This document shows positions 6,011-8,203 of a stretch of DNA of 8,203 nt, in pieces. The translations under genes and the position numbers were made by a program. This DNA comes from Flavobacteriaceae bacterium (GTDB lineage: Bacteria > Bacteroidota > Bacteroidia > Flavobacteriales > Flavobacteriaceae). The stretch is from positions 1 to 8,203 of the forward strand of contig JABDPL010000281.1 of the NCBI GenBank assembly GCA_013042825.1, written 5' to 3'. The notes beneath the pieces were generated by a model that was not told the DNA's origin, made no database searches, and saw only the letters and a program-made list of their open reading frames with translations. Each line of letters opens with the position of its first letter. The first letter of the stretch is position 1.

Positions 6011-7159
6011 TTATTGCATGCTATTTGAGCAAAACTCCAAAGCTCTGGCTAATCGCTCGAACATATGTGTATGATGACCACCCGGGTAGGTTTCAAATGT
6101 ATAATCGATATTTAATCCATTTAACTTGGCGATTACCGGTTCATGCGCCATATGTGTGCCTATCTCATCGTAAAATCCAACATCGAAGTAGATGCCGTCT
6201 AACGAATTGAATTCCTCGTGATAGGTGTCCAGTAAATTGAACACATCATTTTCGTGCCATCTTTCAATTACCTCAGGAACGAGAACTATTTGTTCATCCT
6301 GGAATTCAAAAGGCAGATCAACAAAGAATGGAGGTTTCTGAAGGTTAGGTGACCAGGCTGCACTAAAAGCATATGTTGCGCTTGTGAAGAATTTTGTAGG
6401 ATCCGGTCCTGTAAAGCCATCCGGGTTTTCCAGCGCTATGACATCGGTCAGGCCAAATAAGGCATCTACGAATAGCAATCCACTATGGCTGGCCACTGTG
6501 CCAAACGTTTCATTGTGTAACATACCGAGTTTAAAGGCTGCATAACCACCCTGAGAATGACCGATGATCGCTCGGCCGGAAGCATCGGGAATGGTATTAT
6601 ACCTGTTATCCATATATTCAACCAGATCGCTCACAATGAAATCCTCGAAATTTCCATTAAGAACTGAATTCGAATACATACTGAATCCATATGGGTCTGT
6701 ACCTGAATTAGGCATAACGATGATCATGGGTTCTATTGTACCTTCAGATATAAGTTTGTCTATCCAAAGCCTGAAACCTTTCTCAGGAAAGTCTGGATAT
6801 TCCTGGGTAAACAGATAAGGCGTGATCCATTCGTCCCAGGTCGCCGGATCTATAAAGGCTTTTTCTGAAAATGGAAATCCATGTAGCAGATAGACTACCG
6901 GATATGCGTGATCGCCGTTTTTCCTATACCCGGGAGGGGTATAAACTTGCAGTTTTCGCTCATAGGAATTACCGACAAAATTTCCCATCAGGGAAACACT
7001 TTCGATAACCTTGTTCTGTAATTTACTTTTTAGTGCCTTCTTTGAACTGAGTTCCGTCGATTCTTCGTTTAGCAATTCTTCGTCAATCGGGTCATTTTCA
7101 CAACCGGAAAAAACGAACAGGGCTAGGATTAAAACCATGATTAATTTTAAAGTTTTCAT
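6011..7159 (-). CDS. Lipoprotein alpha/beta-hydrolase, putative esterase (esterase D/PF00756 type)
   Basis: From ATG 7159 the product has 382 residues. MKTLKLIMVLILALFVFSGC is a lipoprotein signal with Cys20 as anchor, followed by an acidic stretch (ENDPIDEELLNEE) that could act as a surface-export signal of the kind known in Bacteroidota. The catalytic part starts near 65 (YERKLQVYTPPGY), with LLHGFP (91-96) as the oxyanion region, the nucleophile elbow GHSQGG with Ser202, a likely acid Asp331 in GFYDEIG, and catalytic His362 in YPGGHH. This is the layout of PF00756 esterases, which include carbohydrate esterase family 1 deacetylases and feruloyl esterases, but also S-formylglutathione hydrolases and siderophore esterases; the substrate cannot be named. 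Longer starts exist (TTG at 7195, ATG at 7189) but would push charged residues before the signal. It lies downstream of a sensor-regulator gene on the same strand and ends at a strong terminator. Confidence 0.87.
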   Translation of the reverse strand: MKTLKLIMVLILALFVFSGCENDPIDEELLNEESTELSSKKALKSKLQNKVIESVSLMGNFVGNSYERKLQVYTPPGYRKNGDHAYPVVYLLHGFPFSEKAFIDPATWDEWITPYLFTQEYPDFPEKGFRLWIDKLISEGTIEPMIIVMPNSGTDPYGFSMYSNSVLNGNFEDFIVSDLVEYMDNRYNTIPDASGRAIIGHSQGGYAAFKLGMLHNETFGTVASHSGLLFVDALFGLTDVIALENPDGFTGPDPTKFFTSATYAFSAAWSPNLQKPPFFVDLPFEFQDEQIVLVPEVIERWHENDVFNLLDTYHEEFNSLDGIYFDVGFYDEIGTHMAHEPVIAKLNGLNIDYTFETYPGGHHTHMFERLARALEFCSNSMQ

Positions 7160-7191
7160 ATTTCGATATTTTGAATTATTACATGACATAG

Positions 7192-7250
7192 TCAATAGGG
7201 GACTAGCTGAATCGATTCCTGGGAGAATATCCTATTTCAATAGAGAGCTA
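7192..7250. repeat. Direct repeat TCAATAGnGnnCTA, two copies 45 bases apart
   Basis: Copy one is at 7192-7205 (TCAATAGGGGACTA) and copy two at 7237-7250 (TCAATAGAGAGCTA), with 11 of 14 positions the same. They flank the palindrome at 7209-7218 and lie just upstream of the esterase start. Such repeats can be regulator sites, but in an AT-rich leader chance similarity remains possible. Confidence 0.4.
7209..7218. promoter_or_regulatory. Perfect 10-base palindrome GAATCGATTC
   Basis: GAATCGATTC is fully self-complementary and lies about 50 bases upstream of the esterase ATG, between the two copies of the direct repeat. It could be a dimeric regulator site. A 10-base palindrome in an interval of this size is only mildly unusual. 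Confidence 0.25.
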
Positions 7251-7280
7251 TGATTTGAATAATGAAGTTACCCATGATAA

Positions 7281-7328
7281 TTGATAAGGTCTTGACTATG
7301 AGTGTCAGATGTTTGACTAACTGTCTCA
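7281..7328. repeat. Helically spaced TTGACTA-like heptamers
   Basis: TTGACTA occurs exactly at 7292-7298 and 7313-7319, 21 bases apart, i.e. two DNA turns. Looser relatives fall between and around them at 7281 (TTGATAA), 7303 (TGTCAGA) and 7322 (TGTCTCA), giving steps of 11, 11, 10 and 9 bases. A 9-base inverted copy, CATAGTCAA, is at 7187-7195 relative to TTGACTATG at 7292-7300. AraC-family proteins bind half-sites about one turn apart, so these may be operator sites for the neighbouring regulator. Confidence 0.35.
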
Positions 7329-7351
7329 AAGTGAGATTTAACCGGAAAAAA

Positions 7352-8203
7352 TCAAACTTTTACCCGGCTCGGCGGATAACCGAATTTTTCACGGAAGGCC
7401 CGGCTGAAATGAGATAAGTTTTTAAAGCCAGTGTCGAAGGCGACTTCGCTCACATTCAAGTCGGTAGAACGCAACATTTCCTTTGCCTTCAAAAGTCGGA
7501 GTGATATGATGTATTGATTAACCGTTGTGTCGGTAAGTGCTGCGAATTTCCGGTAAAGCTGAGATCGGCTAACGGCCAGGTTGCTGCAGAGTTGTTCAAT
7601 TCCAAAGGATTCATCGGAGAGGTGCTCAAGTAGAATATTCCTAACCTCCATAATAAATCGGTCTTCCTTATCCTGACTTGTCAATTCCTGTGTAACCGGG
7701 AGATCACTGTGTACGATCTGTTTATAATACTCTTGAAGTGATTTTCTGAGTTCAACAAGTTTTTCTATTCGAATAAACAGTTCTTCAGGATTAAAAGGCT
7801 TAGCCAGATAAGCATCAGCCCCTGCCGTGAGTCCGGTCATCTTTGAGTCATGATCAGCCCGGGCAGTGAGCATGATAACAGGGATATGACTGGTACGCAG
7901 ATCCTCTTTTAGGGTGGTACATAAGGTATATCCGTCCATTTCTGGCATCATGATATCACTTATAATAAGATCCGGGATACGTTCGCGGGCCATTTGTAAG
8001 CCTGTTTTACCGTTTTCAGCAACTAACAATTTATAGTCTTCATGAAGAAGGGTATTCAGATACAGAACAACATCTGCATTATCATCTATTAGAAGGACGC
8101 TTAGCTTGTCTGCCAATCCGGGTTCGGTGTCGGTATTAACTGATGTTTCAGAGGATACCACCGGATCTGTGGCCTGGATCTGGCCAATAGATTCGGGTAT
8201 TTG
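7352..8203 (-). CDS. Receiver plus AraC-type HTH regulator, probably the 3' end of a hybrid histidine kinase (HTCS); 5' end cut
   Basis: The frame is open from the right edge to the TGA at 7354-7352, about 283 codons. A GTG at 8161 could start a 269-residue protein, but the 14 codons upstream of it remain open (QIPESIGQIQATDPV...), and no ATG lies before the receiver. I therefore read it as the C-terminal part of a longer protein. Counting from the GTG, a receiver domain covers about 20-135: acidic pocket Asp26-Asp27, phospho-acceptor Asp69 in SDIMMPEMDG, Thr99 and Lys121 in AKPFNP. A linker (LVELRKSLQEYYKQ) leads to an AraC HTH domain at about 165-269 (FGIEQLCSNLAVSRSQLYRKF and VAFDTGFKNLSHFSRAFREKFG). 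This order is that of Bacteroidota hybrid two-component sensors, which detect a periplasmic ligand and activate nearby uptake or hydrolase genes. The esterase downstream is the obvious candidate target. A stand-alone regulator is the alternative. Confidence 0.85.
   Translation of the reverse strand, partial: QIPESIGQIQATDPVVSSETSVNTDTEPGLADKLSVLLIDDNADVVLYLNTLLHEDYKLLVAENGKTGLQMARERIPDLIISDIMMPEMDGYTLCTTLKEDLRTSHIPVIMLTARADHDSKMTGLTAGADAYLAKPFNPEELFIRIEKLVELRKSLQEYYKQIVHSDLPVTQELTSQDKEDRFIMEVRNILLEHLSDESFGIEQLCSNLAVSRSQLYRKFAALTDTTVNQYIISLRLLKAKEMLRSTDLNVSEVAFDTGFKNLSHFSRAFREKFGYPPSRVKV

Larger units (their letters stand above)
7160..7351. promoter_or_regulatory. Repeat-rich leader between regulator and esterase genes
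   Basis: These 192 bases contain no gene. No exact TAnnTTTG box is present on the minus strand, so the esterase promoter is not obvious. The stretch holds several short repeats, annotated separately: a split direct repeat, a 10-base palindrome and a run of related heptamers. A small hairpin TCTCA-AAG-TGAGA at 7324-7336 follows the regulator stop but lacks a T-tract on the minus strand. Control of the esterase by the adjacent AraC-type regulator through this leader is a reasonable inference only. Confidence 0.45.

Noticed and set aside
7160..7195. N-terminal extension of the esterase from TTG at 7195 or ATG at 7189
   Set aside because: The added residues (MTMSCNNSKYRN) would sit before a complete lipoprotein signal peptide that starts at the ATG at 7159.
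7324..7336. Hairpin TCTCA-AAG-TGAGA as a terminator for the regulator gene
   Set aside because: The stem is only five pairs and no T-tract follows it on the minus strand.
1..8203. Defence system, mobile element, CRISPR array or tRNA in the window
   Set aside because: No transposase, integrase, nuclease, repeat array or tRNA-like cloverleaf was recognised; all large open frames are accounted for by ordinary families or unknown small membrane/zinc-ribbon proteins.

Overview
The window looks like chromosomal DNA of a Bacteroidota species, most likely a marine or environmental member of the Flavobacteriia. The reasons are a hybrid-two-component-type receiver plus AraC output domain, small protein families typical of the phylum (a CPNCW/CPSCH zinc-ribbon protein, a DUF4345 protein, SIMPL/DUF541), weak or absent Shine-Dalgarno sequences, and one good flavobacterial promoter (TTG-N23-TAnnTTTG). 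No database search was possible; family names come from motif recognition. No tRNA, rRNA, insertion sequence, CRISPR array or integration site was seen.

Layout, left to right. (1) Positions 1-2313 hold four minus-strand genes that read leftwards: a secreted SIMPL/DUF541 protein, a four-helix DUF4345 membrane protein, a YoaP-type GNAT acetyltransferase with a thioredoxin-like tail, and a DinB-superfamily protein cut by the window edge. Gaps of 4, 49 and 11 bases suggest one transcription unit, possibly with an internal start before the acetyltransferase. (2) Positions 2510-5105 hold a plus-strand molybdate ABC importer, modA-modB-modC, with a 6-base gap and then a 14-base overlap. ModA is predicted to be a lipoprotein. 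(3) Positions 5125-5866 hold two overlapping minus-strand genes, a four-helix membrane protein of unknown function and a small zinc-ribbon protein, which converge on modC with only 19 bases between. They have their own promoter. (4) Positions 6011-8203 hold a minus-strand lipoprotein esterase of the esterase-D (PF00756) type with a clear intrinsic terminator. Upstream of it is the 3' part of a gene whose frame stays open to the window edge; this is probably the receiver/AraC end of a hybrid histidine kinase. The 192 bases between these two genes are rich in short repeats and are the likeliest regulatory hub here.

How the genes fit together: ModA captures molybdate, ModB passes it through the inner membrane and ModC supplies the ATP-driven power stroke. 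No molybdenum-cofactor gene or ModE regulator lies in the window. The regulator-esterase pair resembles a small substrate-responsive locus in which a sensor controls a surface or periplasmic hydrolase. The SIMPL-to-DinB cluster has no established joint role. I found no clear sign of a wholly new system. The most open items are the repeat-rich esterase leader, the conserved unknown pair at 5125-5866, and the YoaP/DinB pair.
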